Assembly (NCBI GenBank): GCA_910589415.1
Contig: OU342636.1
Coordinates: 2,524,437 to 2,588,436, forward strand
Direction of reading: 5' to 3'
Length of the DNA stretch: 64,000 bases
DNA from: Malachius bipustulatus
Lineage: Eukaryota; Arthropoda; Insecta; Coleoptera; Melyridae
Position 1 is the stretch's first letter. Each line of letters opens with the position of its first letter. Below are positions 1 through 9,879 of the stretch, one piece after another. The notes below the pieces were generated by a model. That model saw nothing but the letters and a program-made list of their open reading frames with translations, searched no databases and was not told the DNA's origin. A program made the position numbers and the translations under genes.

Positions 1-888
1 GAAATCGCCTCGTTATTGCCCATGCAGGAGGAGAAATGGGGTTTGTACCTAATTGTCTCTTGATTTTCAAATCTGGGTCAAAGTCGGGAGATTATCACGA
101 TGATATGAGCTCCAAGAACTATGAAAAATGACTCAACGAGAAGTTAATTCCCAATTTACCCCCACGTTCTGTGATAGTCACGGATAATGCACCGTATCAC
201 AACATTCAAATTGACAAAGCTCCAACTGTCAATTCTAGAAAAAGTGACATGGTAGACTGGTTAACTGCCAGGAATATAGCTGTTAACACCACTTTGTTAA
301 AGCCACAATTATACGAGATAATATAAGTATAAGTCAACATGGACATTGTGCACTGAGGCTTCCCCCATATCACCCAGATTTAAATCCTATAGAAATGATT
401 TGGGCTCATGTTAAGAACAACGTGGCGAAGAAGAACGTTTCATTCAAATTAGATGATGTCAAAGAATTAGCTGCGCATGAATTTTCTGCATGGTCCGTTG
501 AAAACTGGAGGAAGTACTGTTAAAGCTATTATTAGGGATGTTTTAAAAACAAAAAGTAGTAGGCAGAAAAAATTATATTGTACATACATAGAAACGAATT
601 AATTGTTGATTAGTTGATTGCCAAAAAATAATAATTATGAGAAAATAAAAAAAATACTTGAAATAATATTACGAGTACTTATAAATATACAGTCCACTAA
701 TTAATTAATTAATATTTTTAGATAACTGTTGAAATCATAACAAGTACTGCCAGCATGTTATAGACATCGAAGACAAATATCTGGAAAATGAAATTCATGT
801 CGACGTAATCACAGAACAGATCGTTATTACGGATTTTGATAGCGAATCTTCCAACGATGATATCTCTTCTGACTACTTGACAGAATGA
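1..888 (+). pseudogene. DDE transposase remnant, 5' part outside window
   Basis: Remnant of a Tc1/mariner-like (DDE_3 type) cut-and-paste transposase. The frame shows DNAPYH (second catalytic Asp, about 183) and, after a frameshift near 320, LPPYHPDLNPIEMIW with the catalytic Glu at about 392. The first Asp would lie left of the window. A TGA near 130 and the frameshift break it. The acidic C-terminal tail (about 744-888, ending SSDYLTE) is separated from the body by a 222-bp insertion. The same architecture and tail type are seen in the fuller copy at 26652-28050, so the two are the same broad family. It cannot make a functional enzyme as it stands. Confidence 0.8.
520..741. mobile_element. 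222-bp insertion with 8-bp target duplication
   Basis: The sequence AAGTACTG occurs at 512-519 and again at 742-749. Removing 520-741 plus one copy restores an uninterrupted transposase C-terminus that aligns without gaps to the copy at 27895-27950. An 8-bp duplication is typical of hAT elements. Terminal inverted repeats are at best four bases (GTTA), so the class is inferred only from the duplication length. No coding capacity. Confidence 0.6.
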
Positions 889-1163
889 TGGTAATTAAGG
901 TCATTATATACATCCGCGGCTCCTACAGTTTCACTATGGCACCTATACAGGGTGTCCAGGTATGAGTGTAAGAGCTACACGTGGCGACCTTCCTTGGACT
1001 ATTTTGAGTAAAAAATCTTAATACAATAATGCTCTAAACCTCTTCACGGTGCCACACGAGGTCATCAAAGATAGAAATTCTGGGTCACAAATATGCATAT
1101 TATTGAACTTCTGTTTCCTTTTGCAGTTACGGTCAACATTTTCAAAGACTTTTGCAAAGTCTT
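889..1163. repeat. Non-coding, with one foldback-type end at about 948
   Basis: No gene seen. TATACAGGGTGTCC at about 944-957 matches the end of the TA-flanked foldback elements found elsewhere in the window, but no second end is visible here, so it is a lone terminal remnant. Confidence 0.4.
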
Positions 1164-1553
1164 ATTTCATTTAATTTTCGTAAAAGTGCAATTATTAACT
1201 TTTTTAACATTTCCTAAATTTTTATTTTTTTTTATTTTGCTATTGATTACCGAACTCAAGTCGTTGATAAAAAGCAAAAATAGTAATGGGCCCAAATTCG
1301 ATCCCTGCGGAACACCCGAAGTGGGTACAAATTCAAGAGATCTATATCCACTATAATACACATACTGAGTTCTGTCAGAGAGGTAGGATTCAAACAACTT
1401 CACAAGGGAATGTGCGAAACTAAAACCCGGCAATTTTTCGATGAGAACAGAGTGGTCTATGCGATCGAATGCCTTTGACAAATCCGTGTATAGTGCGTCT
1501 ACTTGACCTTTCCTGTCCAGAACACCGGATACAAACTGGAAAAAGCAAGTTAA
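1164..1553 (-). pseudogene. Non-LTR reverse transcriptase fragment, piece 3 of a split element
   Basis: In minus frame the strand reads LSKAFDRIDH (first catalytic Asp block), then SGVPQGSNLGPLLFLLFIND, which are conserved non-LTR reverse transcriptase blocks. The reading continues in frame up to the TTAA at 1550-1553, where an element interrupts it; the preceding part resumes at 3793. The YADD block is missing because the frame degenerates after FINDL. It belongs with 3793-4567 and 16451-17256, all pieces of one Jockey/CR1-like element most similar to the copy at 50337-53276. Confidence 0.8.
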
Positions 1554-1564
1554 CCTTGCAGTGG

Positions 1565-1790
1565 GCGCGCCGTGGAGTATGAGTCCGCAGGAAACATTAT
1601 TTAGCTGTAACTTAGAATCCCCTTATTTCCTAGGGATGGGGGTTCTAGTATCTTCATAATTTCAGGGAATATGTGTTAGTATCAAATTTTACGCCGATCG
1701 GTTCAGTGCAACTGGGAAAATTTTGAATTTCGGACCGACAGTCCGCGCGCTCCTACTCGTGTGTTGTGGTTTTTCACTAAAGGTTTGCAG
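1565..1790. repeat. Internal repeat of the TTAA element, first copy; second copy split
   Basis: A segment beginning GGCGCGCCGTGGAGTATGAG and ending near CTACTCGTGTG. A second copy starts at about 1793 and stops at about 1857, resuming at about 3205-3345 after the non-LTR insertion. Both contain GGACCGACAGTCCGCGCG. No coding sign. Confidence 0.65.
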
Positions 1791-1861
1791 TTGGCGCGCC
1801 GCGGAGTATGAGTCCGCAGTGAACATTATTCAACTGTAACTGGGAATCCCCGTATTTCGTA

Positions 1862-3203
1862 TATATACCGTATTCGTATATTCCTTCAAGATGGCTCCTA
1901 CTGAAGGCTGTTTGTCTGCTGGGCTCTGTAAATATTGCAAAAAATCAGTGGTAAATAGTGTGATGTGCACTGTGTGTCTTGGTCAATATCATCCCTCTTG
2001 TGCTGGGAGATTAAAAAATGCTATTCCTGTTGGCGATAATTCAATAATTTGCTGTCAAGATCATGAAATAGGTGTGAGTAAAAACAACAATGTTCAGTTT
2101 GATGGCAGTCAAGAACAATTCATATTATTGAAGCAATTGCTTGAGAGTAAAGATGAAATTATTGTTGAATTGAGAAAGGAAATAGATCTGTTAAATGATA
2201 AAATATGTTTGATGACTGAGCTGAAATTGGCTAGAAATTGCCATAATTGTAACATAAAGGATAAAAAAACTCCTGAAGTAAAAGGACTGGCAGGCAAAAA
2301 AAGAGCTGACAACTCTGATAAACAATCTGCTATAGATAAAACAGTTTCATTCAGTGATGAAGAAATTAAAGTAAATAAACAGGTTGATGTAGACAATTTA
2401 ATAAACAAGCAGGAGAAAATCATGAATACTATAATAAATCTTGCGGATGGAGAGGAGGAAACCTTGACTGGGGAGGCTGCGCATGATGGTTCAACTTGGA
2501 CAGATGTGGTTAGAAAAAACAAAAACAAAGGAAAAATTATGAATAAAGCAAAACAATCCAAGTTCATTTCTACACAGATGGGACCTTTCTCTGCTGCTAA
2601 GATGAAAATTAGACCTGTAGAGAGAACAAGTTATATTTACATATCAAACCTAAGTGTGAAGACAAACTGTGAAGATATTATTGCCTGCTTAAAGGAACAA
2701 GAAGATAAGGACTATTATTGTGAAGAAATTCCTCCAAAAACGCTACATCCAAGGGTTAAATCATTTAAAATTGGAGTACCCTCTTATTTGGAATCTGTTT
2801 TCAGATCACCAAACTTTTGGCCAGCTGGCACAGTTGTCAACCGATACTACTTTCCGAAGACAAACTTAAATTTAAATAAATCCAAGGAAAATCCTGATTT
2901 TTTAGAAAAAAGACACTCTCAAATTAATGCATGCTAATATACAGGGGATTTCTCGCAAATGTTCTAGTCTTGAAATCCTGTTAGACTCACATAATGTAGA
3001 TATTTTATGCATAACAGAACATTGACTCACATCTGTTTTGCAAATAAAAGCGAGAGTGAGCGATATTTAATTGTCTAGACTGTTTGCGTTCTTACTCTAA
3101 TTGTACAATATCATATTTTTTGTATTACTTTATGTATCTCCCATCCATAATTGGCCTTTGGCTGTGTGATGGTGTACACCTAAATAAATAAATAAAAATA
3201 AAT
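1862..3203 (+). mobile_element. Internally deleted non-LTR retrotransposon with intact ORF1
   Basis: The element runs from a short 5' leader through a complete ORF1 (1891-2937) to an A-rich (AAATAAATA) tail at about 3180-3203. ORF2 is represented only by its first 30 or so codons (about 2930-3023, NIQGISRKCSSL... then DILCITEH, the start of an APE endonuclease), after which the sequence jumps to 3' UTR. It split the second internal repeat of the TTAA element. It could only move using another element's reverse transcriptase. Confidence 0.7.
1891..2937 (+). CDS. Non-LTR retrotransposon ORF1 (PHD-like finger, coiled coil, RRM-like end)
   Basis: A 348-residue open frame. Residues about 14-40 hold a Cys/His cluster of PHD/zinc-finger type (CKYC, CTVC then HPSC). 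Residues about 75-105 are a leucine/charge-rich likely coiled coil. A basic, lysine-rich linker with WTDVVRKNKNK follows, and the C-terminal 90 residues (YIYISNLS... to FWPAGTVVNRYYF) resemble the RRM-like ORF1 ends at 31423-32061 and 12714-13526. ORF1 proteins of this type bind element RNA in a ribonucleoprotein. The frame is intact although the partner ORF2 is deleted. Start chosen as the first ATG after the short leader. Confidence 0.8.
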   Translation: MAPTEGCLSAGLCKYCKKSVVNSVMCTVCLGQYHPSCAGRLKNAIPVGDNSIICCQDHEIGVSKNNNVQFDGSQEQFILLKQLLESKDEIIVELRKEIDLLNDKICLMTELKLARNCHNCNIKDKKTPEVKGLAGKKRADNSDKQSAIDKTVSFSDEEIKVNKQVDVDNLINKQEKIMNTIINLADGEEETLTGEAAHDGSTWTDVVRKNKNKGKIMNKAKQSKFISTQMGPFSAAKMKIRPVERTSYIYISNLSVKTNCEDIIACLKEQEDKDYYCEEIPPKTLHPRVKSFKIGVPSYLESVFRSPNFWPAGTVVNRYYFPKTNLNLNKSKENPDFLEKRHSQINAC

Positions 3204-3389
3204 ATATGTGGGTTTCAGTATCTCAATAATACATGGGAATATGTGTTAGTATCGAATTGTAGGCCGATCGGTGCAGTGTAACTGGGCGACTTTTGAAATT
3301 ACGGACCGACAGTCCGCGCGCGACTACTCGTGTGTTTTTTTAAAAGGTTAGTACGTATTTTATATAAAACAGACCTACATTTTTTCAAT

Positions 3390-3652
3390 AATTGAACCCT
3401 ATGCTGCAACAACGTTGTAAGTGCCAAAAGTAAATTTTGCGGGAAGTCGGAATAAACATTTTTTTGTGAACCAATATAATGTATCAGCTTACAAACATTA
3501 ATACATTAATGTTAATTAATGAATATAAGTAATTAATATATTAATGTTTGTAAGCTGATATATTATATTGGTTCACAAAAAAATGTTTATTTCGACTTCC
3601 CGCAAAATTTACTTTTGGCACTTACAACGTTGTTGCAGCATAGGGTTCAATT
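3390..3652. repeat. Foldback MITE, about 260 bp
   Basis: Arms of about 115-125 bp, beginning TTGAACCCTATGCTGCAAC, are inverted at the other end with few mismatches, around a short AT-rich centre near 3515-3535. No open frame. It lies inside the TTAA element. Confidence 0.75.
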
Positions 3653-3792
3653 GTTTTCATTATTATTATTGTTTTTGAAACAATTGTTGTTTATTACTGT
3701 GTACCAAAATGAAGCTCACAAGGAAATGCGGACTGTGAGTCCGCGCGCGCTCACTGGTGTTAAAATTATTGGCGCGCCCACTGCAAGGTTAA

Positions 3793-4567
3793 GTTCGTGA
3801 CCGTGGATCTTTTCTCCATGAAGCCGTGCTGATATGATGTTATTTGTGTCCTTACAGATGGATATATTAAGTTATATATGGCACCCTCAAACACTTTAGC
3901 AAAGTTCGATAATATTGCAATACGGCGATAATTAGAGATTAAGGAGACCTTGCCTGACTTAAAGACTGGACACACCTTCGCAACTTTCCAGACAGCTGGA
4001 AACAATTCGCTTTTAAGTGACATGTTGAATATCGTGCACAAGGAAATAGCCAGCAGATGCATGCAGTCTTTGACCAGGAAAGACGGTACCTGGTCAGGTC
4101 CCGCAGTCATTCTATCCTTAAGTTTTCTGGAGGATTTGATTATGTCAGAGACAGATATTTGAGGGGAGTTTACTGAATGAGAATAATTGTATTCAGATGA
4201 TTCACGAATAGGTACTGTAGAGGTTCTTTCAGTAAAAGGGAGGTAGACGCTCTTGAAATATTCACTGTAGCTGTTCACAATCAGTTGGGGAGTGTCACAA
4301 GTCTCACCATCTGGTGTGGTCATGGAAGAAGGTATGCGACTACATCTTTTTCTATTGTTGATGAAACTCCAAAACTTTTTTGCATCGGAACCTATAGAAT
4401 CCTGAACACTGTTCAGGTAGTTATCATAAGCTATGGATATCACTGTGTTTTTATTGTGGCACGCAGTGTTCTGAAAGCGTTTTAGTGATATTCCGAACCA
4501 CTACCCCCTGTACCTTGCACAATGCTTGGCTTTCTGCGTTATGTTTGCAATGATATCCCTAGTAAAC
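3793..4567 (-). pseudogene. Non-LTR ORF2 fragment, piece 2 of a split element
   Basis: The minus strand encodes the linker between endonuclease and reverse transcriptase and the start of the reverse transcriptase: KKFWSFIN near the start, TAGPDQVPSFLVKDC, FNMSLKSELFPAVWK, NYRRIAILSN and QHGFMEKRSTVTN. The reading frame stays open from about 4485 to the TTAA junction. Upstream it ends at the hAT-like insertion (4568). It aligns along its length with the middle of ORF2 at 50506-52170. Confidence 0.8.
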
Positions 4568-4689
4568 TATGCAACGAATATTCGGCAACTATTCGGCGAG
4601 CGTAATATTCGGCCAGTTTGCAGAATATTCTATTCGGCCGAATAGTTCTATTTGTTGCCGAATATCTCTGCCGAATATGTCTCAGTTTT

Positions 4690-5100
4690 TATGAATGGAA
4701 GTATGTACCTATATATTTGTCAACACATCTTAGGAAACTCGTAAATAATAATAGATATTTATGTAGGCATATTTAATATTTAAATAATAGCAGAGATAAC
4801 ACAGAACCCAGACTTCTATGTATAAAAATTTTAAAGAATTCCTGTTTTCAAGTGGGTCCTTTCAATTTGTAAACAAACCACTTACTCAATGGTTAAGGGA
4901 AAGGTTAGTATATCGTAAAAGAAAAGGACAAAGTTCATATCTACCCATTTCACCAAAAGAGACAAACAACAATAATGGAAATATGGGATGACTTCATGAA
5001 TCAGATTCCAGTGTTGACGCTAATGGGCTATAAATCAATAATAAATCACACTTCACGTTTTGAATTTTAGACATTTCTTATTCATTCTTGAAATCTAAGG
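4690..5100. other. AT-rich non-coding interior of the hAT-like element
   Basis: No gene, RNA or repeat recognised beyond AT-rich sequence and the subterminal ATTCGGC motifs to its left. Confidence 0.4.
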
Positions 5101-5870
5101 AATTTACAGTCTTTTGCTTTTGGTTTTCCTCTTTTGTCAATTGCTTTTCCTTATTTGTCAAATGATTTTCTTATTTTTCTATCTATCAATGGGTACGTTC
5201 ACCTGACGTCAACTGTTGAATAGCAGCGCAAAACGGTTGAGTGTAAGTTGTTTCAACATGTTGGAAATAGTCTGAACGCATGTTTCTGGATACGATTCAA
5301 GTTCATAGAAGTAATTATTAGCATTTATTTGTCGCTGATTGTATCAGGAGCATTCTTACTTGCAACTTTTACTTCCCACTTGGCGCATGTCCGCAACATA
5401 CATGTTGACTGTGCTGAGCGTGAAATATTTACGCTCACAAAAATACTCAACAGTTGAACAACGGTTGTAAGTGAGCGGTATGTCTGAACGCAAGCGCTAC
5501 CTCAACAACTCAACGGTTGACGTCAGGTGAACGTACCCATTGATAGGTAGAAAAATAAGAAAATCATTTGACAAATAAGGAAAAGCAATTGACCCAATGT
5601 CAGGTACCCAATGATTATAGTCATTGATTTAGCAATCAATTTCCTTTTATGTCAAATCAGTTTCACTTTATGTCAATTGCTTTTCCCATTTACGTACAGT
5701 GACAGTAATATAAACATTGGAAAAGCATTTGATATAAAAGGAATCTCATTTGACAAAAGAGGAATTTGAATTGAAAAATCAAACTGACGTTTAATAAATG
5801 GGGGAAACTCATTTGACAAATAAGGAAAAGCAATTGACAAAAGAGGAAAACCAATAGAAAAAGACTGTAA
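5101..5870. repeat. Foldback region built from TTTGACAAA-AGGAA motifs
   Basis: The left arm (about 5105-5189) and right arms (5540-5600 and 5813-5868) are inverted copies of sequence such as CATTTGACAAATAAGGAAA. The same roughly 20-bp motif recurs many times in both orientations between 5600 and 5870. The centre of the left palindrome is occupied by the MITE at 5190-5539. Open frames here are chance. Confidence 0.55.
5190..5539. mobile_element. MITE with ends TGGGTACGTTCACCTGACG
   Basis: About 350 bp with terminal inverted repeats TGGGTACGTTCACCTGACG...GTTGACGTCAGGTGAACGTACCCA. A second copy in opposite orientation is at 19813-20187, sharing the interior (including a run that translates to chance hydrophobic residues in both). 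Flanks are themselves palindromic, so the target duplication cannot be read. Confidence 0.75.
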
Positions 5871-6119
5871 TAACATTGTTCCTTTTGTGTTTTATTATAC
5901 CGGGGAAATAAATGAAATTATAGAAATTGCTTACACTTTACCTACTTGCTTGAAATTTCAATGACAGGAACAGTAACAAAAAGATAAAGTACCCAGGTAC
6001 CTACTTTTAAGAATAATAGATTATTTACTGAAACGTCACCATCGGTTCATTTCCGAGAATTTATTGTTTTATTAGGTACCTAAAATCCAACCTATAAAGT
6101 ACATCCCGAGGGGTAAACC

Positions 6120-6296
6120 GCAGGGGAATTTTAGTGTACACACTTCAGGAATTAGTAGGGAATTAGGGGAATTAGTGGGGAATTAGAGGAATTATTGGGA
6201 ATTACTTGTAAAATGCGGGGAATTTGCAAAAAATGCGGGAATTAGAAATACCAAGAAGGGAATTAGAAGAAACAAGGAGGGAATCAGCGTGAGAAA
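6120..6296. repeat. Left minisatellite of the TACATC element
   Basis: Irregular tandem units of about 10-16 bp of the type GGGGAATTAGTGGGGAATTA, degenerating rightwards to GGGAATTAGAAATACC. Its counterpart is at 16036-16170. Confidence 0.75.
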
Positions 6297-6520
6297 GTGA
6301 TATATTGCGTAACGTTGCACAACGTGGTGTTACATAGAACTGCACCCGTCTGCCGCCTGCTCTTCATTTTCCTGTGTTCCCTTCCTTATCTCCTAGTACC
6401 TGCGCGTTTTCACTTGTTTTTACATTCTTGGGGCTTACCAGGTGTGTCATTTTGGTTTGCTAAAAATGCGTTGTAGTTACTTCACCAGTTGGTTGCGTAT
6501 TAGACTACATCACATCTGGT

Positions 6521-7174
6521 ATGTTGTATTTTTCAATAGAATCTGGAGAGCCTGGATTAAGGGAAAAGAAGAGCATAAAACAACAAGAAAATGTTTTGAC
6601 TAGTAACTGTTATCTTTGCATTGAGATGAATGCCCACGCCTTGATTAAACTGATACTAAAGCTCAAAAACGGTGTGTTAAAACCAGAGATGTTTAGCCTC
6701 GGAATTTTTAGCAGCCAAGCATGTGAGTCCTTATTTCGAGCTGCTAGGTCTATAACCTCTACATATTCAACAGTAATAAATTTTAGCATAAAAGACATGC
6801 TTAACCGAGTTGAGCGAATTAAGACAACCTCGAAGACAACAAATGATACCATCAATGATCTCAGAGGGACTTTTAAATTTCCAAGGGGACAAAAGATTGA
6901 AAGAAAAGCTAAATAAAAGAAAAAAATCCCAAGTGAAGAAGAAATTAGCTATTTGGATATAAAAGCCATAGTGGAAGAAGCGCTTCAAAATGTGATAGAG
7001 GACATGAAACAACTTGGAATCCATGCTAAAGAAAATGACTAGAAATATAATATGCAGATTCCTTTAAAAAGACAAACACAAAATATCAAAATGACAAATA
7101 ACAGCGAAGAGGAAATTGAAGTTGAAGGGATCAAGAAGACAATGAAATTGACCAAAATATTGCGGAAACAATTA
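6521..7174 (+). pseudogene. Transposase-like gene of the TACATC element, piece 1
   Basis: The open frame 6521-6916 contains SQACESLFRAARSITSTYST, a motif I recognise from a large, unnamed TE-associated protein family of insects, followed by NFSIKDMLNRVERIK and a lysine-rich tail. After the stop at 6914 the homologous reading continues in another frame (EEEISYLDIKAIVEE near 6940) to about 7174, where a non-LTR element is inserted. The upstream catalytic part is not identifiable. The continuation is at 9490-9655 and 13545-14152. Function as transposase is inferred from its place between matched terminal repeats. Confidence 0.5.
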
Positions 7175-7302
7175 GAATAGAATAGAATAGAATACACCTT
7201 TATTTCGGAATCCTGTATAGATACAATGCCACATAATATACAAAGTAAGTAGGACAATACAAAAATACAAGGAAATGAAATACGTCAACACAAAAGACAC
7301 CC

Positions 7303-7580
7303 CTACCACGTGGTGCACAGGTATTCCTCACAATTGTAAGGTTCTAAGGTTACTAACATTTCTTTTACTTTTTTCTTGAACATGCCAATATTTTCTATTA
7401 TTTTAATTTCTTGTGGTAGACTATTAAATAACCTAATACACATATAGTGTGGTGCCCCTTCCGTTAGCGTTAGTCTATGCAGTGGATAGCTTAAATCTAC
7501 AGATCTAGTTTTGTATTGGTGATCAATATTATTACACAAAAAAAATGTTCCTTTATACTTATGTACAAATAATAAGCACT
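7303..7580 (-). pseudogene. Non-LTR ORF2 C-terminal fragment
   Basis: The minus frame reads YKTRSVDLSYPLHRLTLTEG and SLPQEIKIIENIGMFKKKVK, the usual C-terminal region of Jockey/CR1-like ORF2 proteins (compare YKTRGWSD... near 10080 and NYRTRERAYLYPIHSLTLVE near 28780). Ends in a stop at 7303 before a 3' UTR and pentamer tail. Confidence 0.7.
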
Positions 7581-7586
7581 CATATA

Positions 7587-8798
7587 CAGGGTGTCCCGTA
7601 AGTAATGGTCCGTGGTGAAATGGGAGATTCTTGGTTTAAAAATATTACGATCTGACACTACTTGATCTAACAAAATCTTGATAATAAAAAAGATACAGGG
7701 TGGCAAAGTTCGGATTTAAAAATTTTCTTTTCAAAATATCTCGAAAAATTGTACAGGTACGAACGTGAAAACTTGGGGATAGATGTTTTACGGTATGAAA
7801 AATCATAATTTGATATCCATGTCGATGTATTTTATAGAGGGCGCCACTTAGGTCATGTTGACGACGTAAATGAACACATAACTTTTTTATCCTTCAGGAT
7901 ATCGCGCATTTTATTGTGAAATATTAAAGCTACATCATTGATGAGAAAAAAAGGTATACCAGTTGTCAGTCTCAAAAGTTAGTGGTTTTCGAGACAATCA
8001 CGTTTTAATAATCTCCTGCATTATTTCTATTTTTTTTTATTATCCGAAATCTTAATGCAGTAGGTTGAGATAATAACCAGCATTTTGGCAATTAAACATT
8101 TTTCACTTTGACATATTAAAAAAGCAAACAAATGAACCATATTCACCTAAATTCCTATACAGATTCTGAAATAGTCGATTACCAGGTTGCAGTCTGTTTG
8201 GATATCGTGGCAGGTATTCTCGTTTCGCAGCTTGCCCATTGTAGTTTTGTTTGCAATAAAGAGAAATCATATCTCTCTTATCTGAATTTGAAAAATTATT
8301 ATGTCTCAGCATTTTTTAATTTTCCAACTACCAGCAGTAAGCAAAAAATTCTGAACAGTATCAGTAGAGAAAATCATTAACTGTCAATTATCTCGAAAAC
8401 CACTAACTTTTGAGACTGACAACCAGTATACCTTTTTTTCTCATCAATGATGTAGTTTTAATATTTCACAATAAAATGCGCGATATCCTGAAGGATAAAA
8501 AAGTTATGTGTTCATTTACGTCGTCAACATGACCTAAGTGGCGCCCTCTATAAAATACGTCGACACGGATATCAAATTATGATTTCTCATACCGTAAAAC
8601 ATCTATCCCCAAGTTTTCACGTTCGTACCTGTACAATTTTTCGAGATATTTTGAAAAGAAAATTTTTAAATCCGAACTTTGCCACCCTGTATCTTTTTTA
8701 TTATCAAGATTTTGTTAGATCAAGTAGTGTCAGATCGTAATATTTTTAAACCAAGAATCTCCCATTTCACCACGGACCATTACTTACGGGACACCCTG
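7587..8798. mobile_element. TA-flanked foldback element with mariner-like N-terminal remnant
   Basis: The ends CAGGGTGTCCCGTAAGTAAT and its inverse are flanked by TA (7585-7586, 8799-8800). Arms are about 480 bp. The central minus-strand frame 8103-8312 reads FSNSDKRDMISLYC and PNRLQPGNRLFQNLYRNLGE, the helix-turn-helix start of a long-inverted-repeat Tc1/mariner-type transposase. The catalytic part is absent, so it is an internally deleted derivative. A half copy is at 48379-49113. Confidence 0.7.
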
Positions 8799-8802
8799 TA
8801 TA

Positions 8803-9480
8803 TAGACTGCATACACAGTCAGATTTTGTTTTGTATGAAACATCATTGCAGTTGTCTTATTCTTATTCAAAAGTAGTCTGTTTTCGACAAACCATCCACA
8901 AACATCTGAGAAAGTTTCGGTGCTCAGTGTTATTAAATCAATTATCTTGCCAGCACCAATCAAGAGACTTATGTGTCATCCGCATAACTGGTGATTTTAC
9001 AATCTACATTGTTCTTAATTGACAAATAAAGATCATTGACATATATAATGAACAGAACCGGACCAGCCACACTACCCTGCGGTACTCCCAACCCGTTCAC
9101 CCTAATATGCGATTTCGTTACTCTGTTATTTTTTTTTAGAACTACTCTCTGCCGGCGTTCCGAAAGGTAAGATCTGAACCATTTCAAAGTGTTACCCCTT
9201 ACGCCATATTTCTCCAACTTCAACAAGAGATACTCATGATTTATACAATCATAAGCCTTAGACAGGTCAAGGAAAATGCCAAGAGCTAGGTTTCTATTTT
9301 CTAATTGATCTAGGGTTTCTTTTATATAATGATACAAAGCTGTTTGAGTAGATCTCCCATTAAGATATCCATGCTGCGAAGCACAGAAAATATTACTGCC
9401 GATTAAAAACTTAATCAGGCGGTTACATATTGCTTTTTCAAAAATCTTTGAAAAACTAGGTAAGAGGCTAATAGGTCTGT
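8803..9480 (-). pseudogene. Non-LTR reverse transcriptase fragment
   Basis: The frame 8969-9337 contains LDLSKAYDCINHE, GVPQGSVAGPVLFIIYVNDL and SYADDT, the catalytic core of a non-LTR reverse transcriptase. Beyond YADDT a one-base shift continues into a degraded thumb region (about 8820-8960). Upstream, to about 9480, the minus strand keeps RT-like sequence. Belongs to the element 7175-9488. Confidence 0.8.
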
Positions 9481-9489
9481 TACTAATAA

Positions 9490-9653
9490 TTAATATTAGT
9501 AATGAGGATGATATATTAATGGACTTAATTTCTACTGATATCTCGAACGAAGACAGTGAATTTAATAATTTGGAAACAACTCGGGAAACAAACTGCGTAA
9601 ACTTAAAAGACTTTTTGGAAAAAATTCAATGTGTATCTGAAAAATCACCGTTC

Positions 9654-9655
<2 letters not shown>
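9490..9655 (+). pseudogene. Transposase-like gene of the TACATC element, piece 2
   Basis: An acidic stretch (EDDILMDLISTDISNEDSEF and on to LEKIQCVSEKSPF) continuing piece 1 after the non-LTR insertion. It is cut at 9655 by the (AAT)n tail of another non-LTR element. The continuation after removal of that element begins near 13545. No catalytic motif. Confidence 0.5.
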
Positions 9656-9694
<39 letters not shown>

Positions 9695-9695
9695 T
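9655..9695. repeat. (AAT)n microsatellite, tail of non-LTR element
   Basis: About 13 perfect ATA/AAT units; on the minus strand it is the 3' tail of the element at 9653-13542. The element at 28461 has a similar trinucleotide tail. Confidence 0.85.
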
Positions 9696-9879
9696 TATTT
9701 TGCCTTTGATTTCTCATAGAGAAGGCGTGTCACAATTAAAATCAAATTGACATTAAGTACAATAACGATCACATGTACAATAATTATGTAAAAACACAAA
9801 AAAGATGAATTACATAACAAGTCAAGCTTAAAAAATAATAAAATACAGTGTTATTTGGAACATGACACTGCCTCAATCT

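Larger units (their letters stand above)
1554..3788. mobile_element. TTAA-flanked inverted-repeat element (piggyBac-like ends)
   Basis: The 18-bp terminal repeat CCTTGCAGTGGGCGCGCC at 1554-1571 is perfectly inverted at 3771-3788. Both ends are flanked by TTAA (1550-1553 and 3789-3792), the duplication of piggyBac-type elements, and the insertion splits a reverse transcriptase gene exactly there. No piggyBac transposase is seen inside. The interior holds two direct copies of a roughly 225-bp GC-richer repeat, a deleted non-LTR element and a foldback, so this is a non-autonomous element that served as a landing site. KolobokT elements also use TTAA and cannot be excluded. Confidence 0.75.
7175..9488 (-). 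mobile_element. 5'-truncated non-LTR element, interrupted by a foldback
   Basis: The 3' tail is a (TTCTA)n pentamer on the minus strand (7175-7195). Coding remnants lie at 7303-7580 (C-terminal ORF2) and 8803-9480 (reverse transcriptase). Short flanks CAATTA/TAATTA suggest the duplication. It separates pieces 1 and 2 of the TACATC-element gene. A foldback occupies 7587-8798, and about a hundred residues of ORF2 seem to be missing around it. Confidence 0.7.

Noticed and set aside
5248..5457. Hydrophobic 69-codon frame, also present at 19894-20076
   Set aside because: Both lie inside copies of the same MITE in opposite genomic orientation; conservation reflects the repeat, not a protein.
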